Assembly: GCA_001051155.2 (NCBI GenBank)
Contig: JYIP02000007.1
Span: 1,800,342 to 1,864,341 of the forward strand
Reading direction: 5' to 3'
DNA length: 64,000 nt
DNA from: Chrysoporthe austroafricana
Lineage: Eukaryota; Ascomycota; Sordariomycetes; Diaporthales; Cryphonectriaceae
In this document: positions 44,499-56,367 of the stretch, in pieces
Position numbering within the stretch: the stretch's first letter is position 1
How the letters are laid out: the number at the start of each line of letters is the position of its first letter
The notes under the pieces: generated by a model
What the model was told of the DNA's origin: nothing
Database searches by the model: none
What the model saw: the letters and a program-made list of their open reading frames with translations, nothing else
Program-made: the position numbers and the translations under genes

Positions 44499-44933
44499 CT
44501 ACCTCTCCTTCGCCTCCGCGGCCCTGACCGCCTCCGCGAAGTGGTCCCACGTGAACTTCCCGCCGAGGAACATGGCGAGCACCCACTTCCACCACAGCCC
44601 GCTCAGGAACGGCACCCCGTGCGCCCGCAGCTTCGTGGCCGCGAACAGCGGCACCTCGAGCGTGTGCAGCCCCACGAAGAACCCGAAGGTCCAGTCCTGC
44701 ACCGTGGCCGCGGCGCCCTGCACGCCGGCGGCGGATGATGACGACGACGATGACCGCGCGTCGGCCAGCGGGGCGAGGACGCGGTCGTAGATCGGCGAGC
44801 CGGGCTGTATGAACTCGCGGCGGGAGGAGAGGAGCATTATCACGGCGCAGACGGCCGTGGCGATGAGGTGGCGGCTGGCCAGGGGGAAGGTTGTCACCTT
44901 GACAGATGCCGCGGGGGAGGAGTTGGGCGGCAT
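44499..44933 (-). CDS. Small integral membrane protein, possibly TMEM254/DUF4499-like
   Basis: A single-exon ORF of 144 residues. Hydrophobic segments occur at about residues 22-36 (HLIATAVCAVIMLLS), 85-105 (FGFFVGLHTLEVPLFAATKL) and 110-128 (FLSGLWWKWVLAMFLGGKF). A low-complexity Ser run separates the first two. The spacing of HTLE, HGVPFL and WKWVLAMFLGG recalls small fungal membrane proteins of the TMEM254 type, but I cannot confirm this. The reading frame is GC-rich and uses codons like the surrounding genes. It lies isolated between two long intergenic stretches. Confidence 0.6.
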   Translation of the reverse strand: MPPNSSPAASVKVTTFPLASRHLIATAVCAVIMLLSSRREFIQPGSPIYDRVLAPLADARSSSSSSSAAGVQGAAATVQDWTFGFFVGLHTLEVPLFAATKLRAHGVPFLSGLWWKWVLAMFLGGKFTWDHFAEAVRAAEAKER

Positions 44934-45963
44934 CCTCGTGGCGGAGATTCTGTTTGGGACTTGATGGGGAGGCCTTCTGTGTACTAGGTGCGTATCTGTG
45001 TGTGAGGGTGAATGCTCAGTTTCGAGAGACTACCTGATGCAGCGCGCGTGAAGATTTGTTTGCGCGTAAGCGCTAACCAATTAATTGCCTCGGCATCAAG
45101 GAGGCCCTTCCAAGGTCACGAATACGGACGTACATACAAGCCCGCCACGATGATTCCCAGAATAATTTTCACAGAATGCCCCATGTCTCTCTACGCTCTA
45201 CTCTATTCGAAACTTCTCTAAAGGAAGAGCATAAGTGGACAGCCAGAAAGAGAAAGAAGAAAAAACAAATAAACATAATTCGCTACAGGGGAGGGGCGGC
45301 AGTCCAGGGCTATCGCATCCCAGCACGAACCATCAGGAACTCCCTGGCCATAATAAGCTCGGAAACACAATGTCCCTGGTCCCTAGTCCCACGAGGCAGC
45401 CCACATAGCTTCCACGGGCATCGCTGACGTTGGGTCCCTACGTGTCCAGCGGCTCAGCCATCAACACCACAGAATGCAAACGCCTGAATTCACCGAAACA
45501 ACCAAGGCTCATAAGCCAAGCGATCAGGGACAAATCCATTGAACAATAGTGACCAGTTGTCAGGGTCCCCTCATATGCCCCAAAAGTCACTAAACAGAGA
45601 TCTCTGATGGGACTGATCGGAGTTTGGCGGCGGCGGTAGCCGGGATTGCCTGAATAACAGGAATATCTTCAATTTCAACCTAAGTTAGACAGGGGTCCAG
45701 GTGAGTCAAAAACCGCATCTAGCCTGATCATGCTCACCTCAGCTTGCCTCAGCTTGCCTCGTGTTTATTCCGTTTCTTCCGGCAAAAATGCCCGATGCTA
45801 CAAGCTGTCACGAAGCCTGTCAAGCGCGGCTTGTTTATGCGCGCTGCCCCTGAGCATTCGCCACAGTTCCTCATCCACTATAGCGTGGGCCTCTGAATAG
45901 TTGGCTCCGTACCTTGTTTACTGTAGCTCAATCCTCGAAGGGACATCCCAGCGCAAAAATACG
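44934..45963. other. Intergenic region
   Basis: About 1.0 kb between two minus-strand genes. It contains the promoter of the small membrane protein and the 3' flank of the Med17 gene. No further feature is visible. Confidence 0.5.
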
Positions 45964-48025
45964 TCAACCACGTGTGCAGGATTCCGGCTGCGCCTCTCGG
46001 CTCATCACAGCCCTGACGGCCTGCTCCAGGCTCTCCTGCTTGGACCCTTGCGCGGCATCACCGACGCTCCAGGTCCAGCTTCGCTGCCCAGATGTGCCCT
46101 GGCCAGCATTCCAGCTTCCCCGGACGCGTAGCTCAGGGTGCTGCTTGTCAGCCGCCACCTTCGGAACAACCACGTCGAACTTGATCTCCTCCTTCTCATC
46201 GTTGGCATTTTTGAGCGCCGTGCCGCTGAAGTGTTTGATCCACTTGGGCTCCAGCTCGCCATCCGTGGAGAGCGTCGTCGGATTGACGTGCGGGATGAGC
46301 TCGGCGGCCCGTTCGACTAGAACGCGGACGACGGCCTGCTGGAGATAGTACTTGAGGCCAGGTAGAGTGTAGCCCTCATTGTTGCTGATCTCGCTGGGCG
46401 GATACAGTTTTTGCAGAGGGCTCACTGTGCCTGGTACAAGAGGCAGGGGGTGGATATGATAGGTAGTCAAGATGGAGTTCCGCATCACTGTTCGGCAGCG
46501 AATGAGTGCCCTAGCCTCCGGCGTGATGTTGACCTCGAATTGGCACTCTAATGGGCGGAGGAGGAACGTGATGAGGGCCTCCGAGGGCGAGCCGTTAGCT
46601 GTCGCAAAGCTCGGGGCGATTGGTGGCTCAGTCAGCTTGAACATGGCCGTGGCAACGCCAGCGGACTGCAGGATAGTCGTCAGATCCGAGACAAATCCTG
46701 TGGCCTCCTCCACCGACTTCTCATGCTGGGTATAAGCTAGCAACGGGCGCACAAGTTGATATGGCTGCGGTTGAGCGGTCTGTCTCCGGTTTCGGGGGTT
46801 TGTTCTTGAGCGCTTCGAGTTGTTGGCTTGGTGCGCGTAGGTGAGCAACTGGTGTAGGGCTGCGCTGAGAGCCTCAGCACGTTGGTCCTCCGGCAGCGGG
46901 CGATTTGGCTCTTCATCGAGGCTCTGTTCCAGGGAATGCAGCTGGATCACAATTCTTGAGCTCGTATTATAGGTGTACGAGAGAACACCCTCCTCAATGC
47001 GCACACCGTAGGCTGGGAATAGACGGCCCTCGCGATCCAACTCGTGCCACAGCTCCTGAGCGAATATGGTATTGCGAGCCTCGAGAACCCGGTCCTCCAG
47101 GGGAGCATCTTGGGGCAGAGGATTCGGAAGCGAAGAACGTCCCACGACCCTCCAATTCTTCTCGAGTGTCACCAGTAACCTCTTAGATTCCCCAAGTATC
47201 GAACCGCAGTCAAGGTCGACACTTCCATCGTCGCTGCGTCGCATGTGTGCCAGGCTTGTCTTCCTAAAGTTAGGCGCAGCCTCGGAGAAACCATATCTCA
47301 CGCCGAGGTTCTCAGGCTCATTCGGAATGTGAGTGATTGTCCAACCCTTGTCGCTGACCGCGAGAACCTCCTCCCAGTACTTGGCCTCGATGGCCATCTC
47401 TTTCTGGAGCCGAGAGGCAGACGTGAGCAGCGAGTCAACGGTCCTATCAATGTCCGCCAGCTTCCAACCCGTCGCCACGGTCTTGTGGTCTTGCAGGCGG
47501 GCTTCAGTGATGTTGGACTTGGCGAGCTTATCAGCGCCGAGGACGCCGACTCCGACGAGGTCTCGAAGGTTGGGAGAGAGGGTCATGCCGGCCTGGAGAG
47601 CATCCTCTCTGGTGAGCAGGAGGGACAGGAAATCGAGGGCAAGCATGGCATTCTGGTGTGCAACGCTGGAGCAAGGTCAGCAGGGCCCAGCACTTGGACT
47701 ATTCCCCCCTCTACAGACAAGGGCCGACAGGCACGTACTCTGCTTGTGTTAACACCTCGTTGATAGCTGCCTGGAATTCCTCCGGTCCTATCTTTTCCGA
47801 GGGTTCATTGTCTCCAGGGCTTCCATCGAGCATATCAACCTCTTTGGACTCGACGACTCCGTCTGCGTCCGCCTCTGCCTCCTCGCGCAAGCCTTCCTCG
47901 GTGATGTTTCGAAAGCCACCACGCTCGGCATTGACGCGCTGGATGAATTCACTAAGGTTCTGAGGCCTGCGGTCGCCGAGGGGCAGAGGGCTGAGGGCGA
48001 AGGAGGAGGCGGGGTTCGAGGCCAT
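45964..48025 (-). CDS. MED17: Mediator complex subunit 17 (Srb4)
   Basis: A core head-module subunit of Mediator, acting in the nucleus between activators and RNA polymerase II. Exons 48025-47739 and 47665-45964 (73-nt intron); 1989 nt, 662 aa. The N-terminus reads FALSPLPLGDRRPQNLSEFI and RVNAERGGFRNI, as in other ascomycete Med17. After an acidic linker come NAMLALDFLSLLLT, the block SRLQKEMAIEAKYWEEVLAV (the family's hallmark) and RYGFSEAAPNFR. The C-terminal half contains FLLRPLECQFEVNITPEARA. No signal or membrane segment. It is divergent with phosphofructokinase across about 1.7 kb. Confidence 0.93.
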
Positions 48026-49711
48026 CCTGACGACTGGTGGGCCACCGGGACCGATCTTGTCGTTGTAGGTGCTGCTGAATGTCGACGCGGCGGGAAGGTT
48101 ACAAAGCTGCCTTCTTCCGAGGAGAGTCGATCGCCAACCTCGGAAGTTCCCAAGCCAGGTCTCGTCGGATCAAGAGTGCAGAGGTAAAGAGCTCGGGTGT
48201 ACTAAGGTAAGGCTGAAGCCATTGAAGCTCTACAGCGGCAGACGCGTCTGGCAGGCCAATTACTGGAGGCCAAAGTGGGGCCGTCTGCTGGGGTCCCCGG
48301 CACGCCTGGGGAGTAAGCACGGGTGTGCGGGTGCACAGGTACTAGCGGGCGGTACTGCTACAGGGGCTTAAAGTTCCTAGCAGCGAGCGCCTCACCACGG
48401 CAATCCGGCGTTGAGATCCTCGAGGTTCCGTCTTGATAGCCTTTTGTACCAATGACTTGGTCCTGAAAATCGAGGTCCTGCATGATTTTGAGCCCTCCTG
48501 TCTCGGGAGCGCTGGGATGCTGATCCAATACCAGCCATGTGGGATGACAAGTCGCTTGGGCCTCGCTGAAAATATGCAAGGCTGAGAGATCAGTTATAGA
48601 AATCAGGTCATTTCTGGCCGCTGCCGCGGGCCTCGAAATTCAACCTTCAACCTCTTGCGTGGATGTCCGCGAAACTCCTCGACATCTGCTCACGCACGTG
48701 TGACATACGATGGATTTTCTGGGCAGCATGAGACAAGGGCAGACCATCTTTTCGAGTCATCACTGGCCGACAGACGGCGTCAGGTCCACTATGGTGCTAC
48801 GGAGATTCAGCGAGACTCGCGCCGAGGAGAAAAAGAGGTCAAGTCGTATGAGGGATAAAATGACGTTTCGGGCCGCGTAGAAAAAACACTGCTATGAAGT
48901 CACCCCAGAAGACTTTTTTCCCTTCTGCCAGTGCCAGTGCCAGTGCCACTGTGGGGGGCTGAGCTCCGATAAGATAAGAGCTCTAAACATCCCACCTTTC
49001 ATCATACAACCCAGCACCGCAGCGCTGCAGCACTTCACTACCACCAACGTCAGCTCGCAGACCTGCCCTTCAGCTTATTATTAGCTCCGTCTGGATTCCT
49101 CCTGTCTCACCTGAGTCCAACTCTCTCTCTTGATTAGAGGGGAGTGCTCCTATTTTCAGCAAAGATTCGAATGTGGTAATAGCCCATATTCCACTTCCTA
49201 AATCCGTCTCTGGGTAAGTCACTTCAAAGATCCAGTCTCGCTATATCCCACGACTTCCAGCGCATCATCCCAAGAACATTGCGCACTTGTTTCGGGGGTA
49301 AGCAAGAAGCTGGCTCAGCTTGAGCCCTCATGAGATCGCGTCGGCATGGTCAACAAGATGTGGTGGCATACTGCAGCAGGTCTGAAGTTGACAGCGGGCT
49401 ATACCAATTACACAGCACAACTGCCTCCATAAACGGCACGGCCGCATTCCGGTGGGACGGGACGGCCTCTTTGGAATCTAGCACATTTCCGGAGATACCT
49501 TCAGGTCGATCCACTAGCTACGAGCTCTTGTTGACGCCGCCTCTCTTGTTCCGATCCCCCGAGCTCTTCTCGTCCTTGCGTGCTTCCGTTTTCCTGCCGC
49601 TACGCTTTCCGGTCTTGATATCAGCTGACATCATAGAACCCCACAGGTTCATTACCGTGATACCTACCTGACACGCTCTTCTCATCCTTCGCCATCTCCT
49701 CCACCATAGCC
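48026..49711. other. Divergent promoter region of MED17 and phosphofructokinase
   Basis: About 1.7 kb. Right of 48900 the plus strand becomes pyrimidine-rich, with donor-like sites (GTAAGTCACTTC near 49214, GGTAAGCAAG near 49298), so the phosphofructokinase leader may contain one or more introns. A short tandem TGCCAG repeat (about 48926-48946) lies in the same leader or promoter. A 113-codon frame at 49330-49671 looks like leader sequence and not a gene. Confidence 0.5.
48926..48946 (+). repeat. Short (TGCCAG)n microsatellite
   Basis: Three and a half units of TGCCAG follow a T/C run and end in TGCCACTG. It lies in the presumed phosphofructokinase promoter. Confidence 0.8.
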
Positions 49712-52066
49712 ATGGCGTCGACGAAGAAGAAGATCGCCATCATGACCTCGGGAGGCGACTCCCCTGGCATGAACGGCGTCGTTCGAGCCTGCGTCCGCAT
49801 GGCCCTTCACATGGGCTGTGACGCCTACTGTATTTACGAGGGATATGAGGGTCTGGTCAAGGGCGGTGACTACATCCGGAATATGGCGTGGGAGGATGTT
49901 CGTGGCTGGCTCTCCGAGGGTGGGACACTCATCGGAACCGCCAGATGTATGGAGTTTTACGAGCGGCCTGGTCGCTTGACCGGTGCCAAGAACATGGTTC
50001 TGAACGGCATCGATGCGTTGATCATCTGCGGCGGTGACGGTTCGCTCACTGGTGCCGACAAATTCCGGGCAGAGTGGCCGTCGCTGTTGGACGAGCTTGT
50101 CGAGAAGAAAGAGTTGACCAGGGACCAGGTTGCTCCCTATAGGCATCTCAATATCGTCGGTACCGTTGGCTCTATCGACAATGACATGTCCGGCACAGAC
50201 GCTACCATCGGCGGATACTCTGCCCTCTCCAGGATCTGCGAGATGGTCGACTACATAGAGGCAACAGCTTCATCTCACTCACGCGCCTTCGTCATCGAGG
50301 TCATGGGCAGACATTGCGGCTGGCTGGCTCTCATGGCCGGAGTTGCTACCGGAGCTGACTTCGTCTTCATCCCGGAGAAGCCCAGAGAGGACAACTGGAA
50401 GGAGGAGATGTGCTCCATCGTCCAGAAGCACCGAAGCCTGGGCAAGAGGAAGACTATCGTCATCATCGCCGAGGGCGCTCACGACAAGTACAGCAACAAG
50501 ATCTCACCGACCATGATCAAAGACCTCCTGGCCGACCCGAAGGGCCTACACCTCGACACTCGGATCACAACGCTTGGTCACGTCCAGCGAGGCGGTACTG
50601 CTGTTGCGTACGATCGGATGCTGGCCACTCTTCAGGGCGTCGAGGCTGTCAAGGCCGTGCTTGAGGCTACCCCCGAGACCGAGACTTGCTTCATCGCTAT
50701 TACCGAGAACAAGATCGTCCGGAGACCTCTCATGCAGGCAGTGATAGACACCAAGGCCGTCGCCAAGGCTATCGAAGCACAGGATTTCGACAAGGCAATG
50801 GCACTTCGCGACACTGAGTTTGCTGACCAATATGCATCATACATGCTGACGACAACGGCAAATCTGAACGGTGAACATAAGCTTCCCCTGGATAAGCGCA
50901 TGAGGATCGGATTTATCAACGTCGGTGCGCCAGCTGGTGGGATGAACGCTGCCATCCGAGCCGGTGTGGCATACTGCATCTCCCGCGGACACGAGCCAGT
51001 TGCCATTCACAATGGATTTGCCGGTTTTGCCAGACATCATGGTGACAAGCCAGTGGGAGCTGTGCGCAACTTCGACTGGCTGGAGGTCGATGGCTGGGCT
51101 AGCAAGGGTGGTTCCGAAATTGGCACAAACCGCGAGCTGCCCAAGGAGTCGGGCATGGAGCACATCGCCAACCTCATCAAGCAGTACAAGTTTGACGCCC
51201 TCTTCCTCATCGGGGGCTTCGAGGCTTTCCATGCGGTGTCACAGCTTCGTATTGCCCGGGAACAATTCCCCTCCCTGCGTATTCCTATGGTCACCCTACC
51301 AGCCACCATCTCGAACAACGTCCCCGGAACCGAATACTCCATTGGCTCCGACACCTGCTTGAACGAGCTGATCGACTACTGTGACAAGATCAAGCAATCT
51401 GCCTCCGCAGCTCGTCGCCGTGTCTTCGTGATCGAGACGCAGGGCGGCCGCTCCGGTTACGTCGCCACTCTCGCCGGTCTTGGCGTTGGTGCTGTGGCTG
51501 TATACACCCCCGAGGAGGGCGTCAGCTTGGGAATGCTCGAGGCGGACGTGCGGCACCTGAAGAACGTATTCGCGAAAGACAAGGGCCAGTCTCGCGCTGG
51601 ACGCCTCATTCTAATCAACGAGAAGGCCTCGAAGGTCTATACTGCGAAGCTGATTGCCGACATTATCCGCGAGGAGGCTCACGACCGCTTCGAATCGCGG
51701 GACAGCATCCCGGGCCACGTACAGCAGGGTGGCGTGCCATCACCCATGGACAGGTGCCGTGCCGCTCGACTCGCCATCAAGTGTATCCAGCACCTAGAGA
51801 ATTTCGGCCGCGATGCGGCGGACCGCGTGATGTCGGACCCCATGAGCTCGGCGGTCATCGGCATCAGGGGCGCAAGCGTGGTGTTCACGCCCATGAAGGA
51901 GGTCGAGGAGAAAGAGACGGACTGGGCCAACAGAAGGCCCATCCAGCAGCACTGGACATCCATGAAGGACACGGTAGATATCCTGGGCGGTAGACCTGAA
52001 TATCCTAAGCCCGAACAAAGCTTGACGGGGCTGACGGCGAAGGATGTCAAGCGCGGTCTGGCGTAG
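49712..52066 (+). CDS. pfkA: ATP-dependent 6-phosphofructokinase (fungal, duplicated-domain)
   Basis: Converts fructose 6-phosphate to the 1,6-bisphosphate in glycolysis, in the cytosol. Uninterrupted 2355-nt ORF, 784 aa, the normal length of fungal PFK. The N-terminal catalytic half has [32 protein letters not shown] (ATP site), [20 protein letters not shown] (catalytic Asp region), [15 protein letters not shown] and [10 protein letters not shown]. The C-terminal regulatory half repeats the fold: [50 protein letters not shown] and PGHVQQGG. The start at 49712 follows CCATAGCC and gives the typical [16 protein letters not shown]. No intron interrupts the ORF. The leader upstream may be spliced. 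There is only 246 bp to the convergent GFA-domain gene. Confidence 0.97.
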   Translation: MASTKKKIAIMTSGGDSPGMNGVVRACVRMALHMGCDAYCIYEGYEGLVKGGDYIRNMAWEDVRGWLSEGGTLIGTARCMEFYERPGRLTGAKNMVLNGIDALIICGGDGSLTGADKFRAEWPSLLDELVEKKELTRDQVAPYRHLNIVGTVGSIDNDMSGTDATIGGYSALSRICEMVDYIEATASSHSRAFVIEVMGRHCGWLALMAGVATGADFVFIPEKPREDNWKEEMCSIVQKHRSLGKRKTIVIIAEGAHDKYSNKISPTMIKDLLADPKGLHLDTRITTLGHVQRGGTAVAYDRMLATLQGVEAVKAVLEATPETETCFIAITENKIVRRPLMQAVIDTKAVAKAIEAQDFDKAMALRDTEFADQYASYMLTTTANLNGEHKLPLDKRMRIGFINVGAPAGGMNAAIRAGVAYCISRGHEPVAIHNGFAGFARHHGDKPVGAVRNFDWLEVDGWASKGGSEIGTNRELPKESGMEHIANLIKQYKFDALFLIGGFEAFHAVSQLRIAREQFPSLRIPMVTLPATISNNVPGTEYSIGSDTCLNELIDYCDKIKQSASAARRRVFVIETQGGRSGYVATLAGLGVGAVAVYTPEEGVSLGMLEADVRHLKNVFAKDKGQSRAGRLILINEKASKVYTAKLIADIIREEAHDRFESRDSIPGHVQQGGVPSPMDRCRAARLAIKCIQHLENFGRDAADRVMSDPMSSAVIGIRGASVVFTPMKEVEEKETDWANRRPIQQHWTSMKDTVDILGGRPEYPKPEQSLTGLTAKDVKRGLA

Positions 52067-52312
52067 ATTGAGACACTCGCACTACCTAGAGAATTGACTT
52101 CTTGACTCTAAACCAAATGCACCGGTATCCTTGGCAAACGGCTCCTTACGTGGAAATATACCTTAACTTCACGACGCGGCACCTCCTAACAGGATCACAA
52201 TCAGCTCAACCACTTCTATTTTGGGACGCTCCTGTATTCACCAGATGACTAGCTAACAGGAAATCGTCTTCATCGTCAAGACCGAGCCTGCGAACCCTTG
52301 GGTGGCAGGTCA

Positions 52313-52955
52313 TCACGAGGACTTCAGCACATCCGCACCCTCCGTTGGCTTCTCCCACGACCATAGGTTCTCGGCATACAAATGAACCTTCGGCGAGCCT
52401 AGACTCTCCAAAAATCCCTTGTCGTCGATGAGCCCGATCTTCAGCCATAGGACGTCTGGAAAATTCGCCGGGTCGGCGTACATGATGCTGCCGCACTGAT
52501 CTCTTCTCGTCAGCACGAGAACCTTACACATTGGCCCAGGGGTGGGGTGGGCCTGACAGGGGAGTCACGAACGTTGCCACAGGAGTGATACTCAACATCC
52601 TTCCCGCTGTCGCCCTTCCTCGTCACGATCTTCTCTGGCGCTCCCAGGCTCACAGTCACGGAGTTTATGGGCACGACGAGGTTCAGGGACCTGTCGGCGC
52701 CGCTTGTTTTGCGGCAGGACTTGCAGTGGCAAGCGGCCTATCGGGGGAGGGGGGTCCCCTGGTCAGCTTCTGTGTATGTGGGTTGAGAATCGTGACGGAG
52801 ACTACATTCCTCCTCCCCCAACGTCTCCGCGCGGGGGGAGCTGGGAGCCACCGAACGAAGGGAGAGAGACAGAGACTCACGACTCCGGGTGCCGAGTACT
52901 CGCCGGTGTACTCATAGGTCGACTGACCGCAGACGCAGCTGCCCTTAACAACCAT
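52313..52955 (-). CDS. GFA/CENP-V domain protein (glutathione-dependent formaldehyde-activating enzyme-like)
   Basis: A small zinc protein of the GFA family. Exons 52955-52881, 52737-52573, 52495-52313; 423 nt, 140 aa. Zinc ligand clusters are clear: GSCVCGQ (Cys7, Cys9), CHCKSCRK (about residues 28-33) and, across intron 2, SCGN|CGSIMY. The first intron is 143 nt with a GTGAGT donor. The second has the weaker donor GTTCGT, but the join restores the conserved CG-x-CGS block in frame. The C-terminus reads KIGLIDDK and YAENLWSW as expected for the family. Most fungal paralogues have unknown substrates, so formaldehyde metabolism should not be assumed. Confidence 0.85.
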
Positions 52956-53695
52956 ATTTGACTGTGTCGGTATAGTGAATCTGGGGAGACTTGATGAGGG
53001 GCATATACCGAGTATTTCAATGTAGAAGAATGAGACTTCTTGTTCCTTCAGAGTCCATTTGGAGCCGTCGGTCGTCTCTCTTTATATCCCTGGAGGGACA
53101 TCAAGTCAGGCGAAGGGCGCAGAGCAGCGCTTCGGTCGTGCATCTTTCATGTCATTCAAGACGCCCTGATCACTAAACTCATAAATCAGAGAATTATGGA
53201 AACCACGAGGAGGGCAGTCGATATGGATAGACACTGACGACTGATTAGACACTATGGACTGACTGCATAGTAGAGCGTCGAGACTGGTATTCCCTTCGGG
53301 GTTCCTTTTCGCTTGCCAGCATTAGATCCCCAGATGCATGCATCCTGACAAGGTTATTTCGACGTCATCTCGTAGACCCGCAACCGCCTGCCAATGAAGA
53401 CATCGTTACTTCTCTCTCACCCGGTTGACAATTGCATTTTTGTTTGCGCGTTTTCGCAGAGACGTCTGATTGGTGGAAACTCGGATGACGCATCATATGT
53501 TTACTTGATCCGGCCGGCCAAATTGTAGCGTTCGTCTCTATTTATGTTCTGGTAGTTGGTCTTCGTGGCACAATGCAGGACCGCGTGGTATGAGGCTCAA
53601 GAGGTGCCAAACACCTCCAGCCCATAAGAGTCAGGACTGCCGGCTCAGTAACGCGAAGGCACGGGCAAGACCCCAGACATTACAGCTCTCCAATA
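52956..53695. other. Intergenic region, divergent promoters
   Basis: About 740 bp between the divergent GFA-domain gene and the alpha/beta hydrolase. No gene or RNA was recognised. Confidence 0.5.
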
Positions 53696-54745
53696 ATGGA
53701 CGTGGAACCGCCCATCCTCCATCAGGCACCGCCCCTCGACCCATCATGGCTCGCCCATGAGCGCGAGGCACATCTCCTCGCACCCAAGACCGCTATAGAC
53801 CCCGTCCTCCGCCAGCCCAGATACGCAGCGGAATGCCGGGAGCGTAATGCCGCTATGATGGCGCCTGGCGCAAGAGACCACCAACTCTCCCAGGGAGTCA
53901 CCACGAAATACGTCTCCGTACCGTCGAGCAGGGACGGCTTTGATATCCCGTTGCGGCAGTACGACCGCGCCCCTGTTGCGGGAGCTGAAGTTGATGACGC
54001 GGGTAGAGAACCACAGACTGTGGTCATCTACTACCACGGCGGTGGCCTGTCCGTCGGCGAGGCGGACTCCGAAGAGCTCTCCTGCCGCCGACTAGTGAGA
54101 GACTCTACCGCATTCTTACCTAGTATACGCCTATACAGCGTCGGTTACCGCCTCAAGCCGCAGCACCCGGCATCAACCTGCGTCTCCGACAGCATCGATG
54201 CGTTTACCTTCCTCACGAGAACACATGCTGAGGCACAGATCGTCGTGGCCGGCAGTTCCAGCGGCGGCCAGCTTGCCGCCCTCGTTACTCAACACGCCCT
54301 CGCTACCGGGATCCCCTTCCACGGCATCCTCCTGCGCTGCCCAGTGACGAGCGATGCCTTCCGCGGGCAGGAGTACGTGCCTTCGTAGTTGCGCGGGATG
54401 CACACCAGCGCCAACCATCCATCGTTCCAGACATCCCTCCTGACCCGACTAGACATGGACGGGCCGCGAGATGGACTAGCCAGAATGCCGCTCGAGGTTG
54501 AGGCAACGGAGCTGAGAGGGATGCCGCGGACATGGATCCAGGTGTGTACCAACGATGGACTGTATTCGGATGGCGTGTGTTACGCCAAGATACTGAGGGA
54601 TGTAGGAGCCGATGTCAAGGTAGATGTCGTCTGGGGTTGGCCGCACACGTTTTGGCTGAAGGCGCCGCACTTGGAGAGGGCGCTGAAAGCGGAACTGGCA
54701 ATGATGGAGGGGTTGGGGTGGGTGGTTCGTTCCGAGAAGGGATAG
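53696..54745 (+). pseudogene. Alpha/beta hydrolase (HSL-type esterase) with one in-frame TAG
   Basis: Would be a carboxylic ester hydrolase of the hormone-sensitive-lipase group. A single 1050-nt frame from ATG 53696 to TAG 54743-54745 would give 349 residues, a full-length enzyme. It is cut by TAG at 54386-54388. Conserved parts lie on both sides: YYHGGGLSVGEADSEE (oxyanion hole), VVAGSSSGGQLAALV (nucleophile elbow), then after the stop RGMHTSANHPSFQ, NDGLYSDGVCYAK (candidate Asp) and WGWPHTFWL (candidate His). The context EYVPS-stop-LRGMHTS suggests CAG became TAG by a single transition. No GT-AG intron was seen that removes it. Without readthrough the product is 230 residues and lacks two catalytic residues. 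Confidence 0.82.
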
Positions 54746-54935
54746 CTGCGTAGGTTAGATCAGGTAGATGTGGCAGACATCACTGCAGAAATTAGAAGCA
54801 CATGGAGAAGGCAAGAAGTGGGTTTCTGGATTCTTGTGTCATACCACCGTCCAAGTCAACTCTTCTGTATCTCTGGTTCTGCCGGTATCTACAACGCTAG
54901 AGTACACAAAGGGAAGAATGCCGCCATGGTGTTGT

Positions 54936-55762
54936 CTATAGCACGGAGAGATCGCCGAATTTTTCCTTTGACATTCGTCAGTAGCTGCCTTCTTGGAGAT
55001 ATCGCAGATAGAACGCACCTTGTATCCTGGAACACCCCAGCGGCCCCGGGAGACCAGCTTGGAGGTCTTCTCGTCGATGGAGGGCTCAGCAGCCGCAACG
55101 TCGTCCTGTAGCAGCAACGCATCAGCATCGTTCCCCACGCCCGCGCCCTCACCCGCGCCCACTCGGTCGTCCCCTGCCGTATACATACCACAGTAAGCTC
55201 TTCAAAGCTCCGCGCCTGCTCGATGTTCTGCAGCGTCTTCTCGAGGTCCTTGAGCTCCAGATCGACCTTCTCCTTGGTGGCCTCGGCGTTCTTGATGGCC
55301 TCGGCCTCGAAGGCGTCGATGGCCTTGAGCTGGCGGCCCACGTCGTAGACGGCGGGCTTGAAAGCCTTGAAGCGCTTCTCGATCTCGTCGACGACCGCCT
55401 GGTTCTTAAGCGTCGACCGGTACGCCGCGAAGTCGACTGTCGTGGGCAGCTCCGACAGCTGCTGCACCTTGCGCCGGACGTTGTCGTTGCGCGCTTTGAA
55501 GGCCTGGAGCGAGGCCACGGTCTGGCCGCGCAGGCCGAGGGAGGTTTGGACCTTGGCCCAGTCGAGCTTGAGGGCTGCGGATCGCTGCGGCACGAGAGGG
55601 GGGGAAATTAGCTCATTGGACTCGCCGGTTGGAAGCGCTGTCGGGGGAGATCGGGACGGGAGAATATTGAGTGATGGGCCTGTCTCATTCGAATCGGGAC
55701 TGTGTCGTGTATACAGCCATCTCTAGAAGCCAATTTACGGGGATATCACTTACTGCGGCCAT
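54936..55762 (-). CDS. ATP7: Mitochondrial ATP synthase subunit d
   Basis: A peripheral-stalk subunit of F1Fo ATP synthase in the inner membrane. Four exons: 55762-55754 (9 nt, Met-Ala-Ala), 55584-55189, 55105-55019, 54965-54936; 522 nt, 173 aa, the family length. Exon 2 starts [20 protein letters not shown] and contains a long helical, charged region ([20 protein letters not shown]). The end is rebuilt across two introns: [19 protein letters not shown], then [20 protein letters not shown]. The 3-codon first exon and the 30-nt last exon are easily missed by gene finders. The convergent neighbour (esterase pseudogene) ends 190 bp away. Confidence 0.93.
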
Positions 55763-56367
55763 CTTGTGAGGTTGTGGATGAGGTTCTCGGAGAGGAGCGG
55801 AGAGTTGACGTTGCTGGATTGATGATGTTCGCGCCTTGGAGCCGAAGCAGTTTGAGCCGGGCCAGTCACGTGATGTCAAAGATCGGTCCGGCCGGACCTG
55901 AAAAGGTCAACAGCCGGGTCTTTCAGCAGAGCAGGCAGAAGTCAATAATTACTAATAATTCTCATTTCTCGTAGACATTCGGTCTCCTCCGTATTGATCT
56001 TGTAAGTTTAGAAACTGGCTGCTTGAGTAGGTCATGCTTCTGGGTAAAGCTCAACTTGTAATTATGGCACCAGGATAGTCCGCACGTCAGGAGCCGTGGG
56101 ACGAATCTACGGTAGGCAAAACATATTCCAGAAATGCAGAGACCTTTTCCAGTCCATGAGCTTTCATTTTCCAGTAGCGAGCCCTAAGGGATCAACTCTC
56201 GCTGATTTTTGACGTATGTCCTACTAGCCGACCCATCCCCAGAATCCACCCAGAGTAAAAATCGGAGGTACCAAAGGAAAGCCATGCCGCCTGAGCGCCG
56301 TCAACGTGCAGAGACTACGCAAAAGCGCACATGGAAGAAGGGGGATTGCGTTTGTGTGGTCGTACGA
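55763..56367. other. Intergenic region
   Basis: About 600 bp holding the ATP7 promoter and the 3' flank of NAC alpha. No other feature is visible. Confidence 0.5.
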
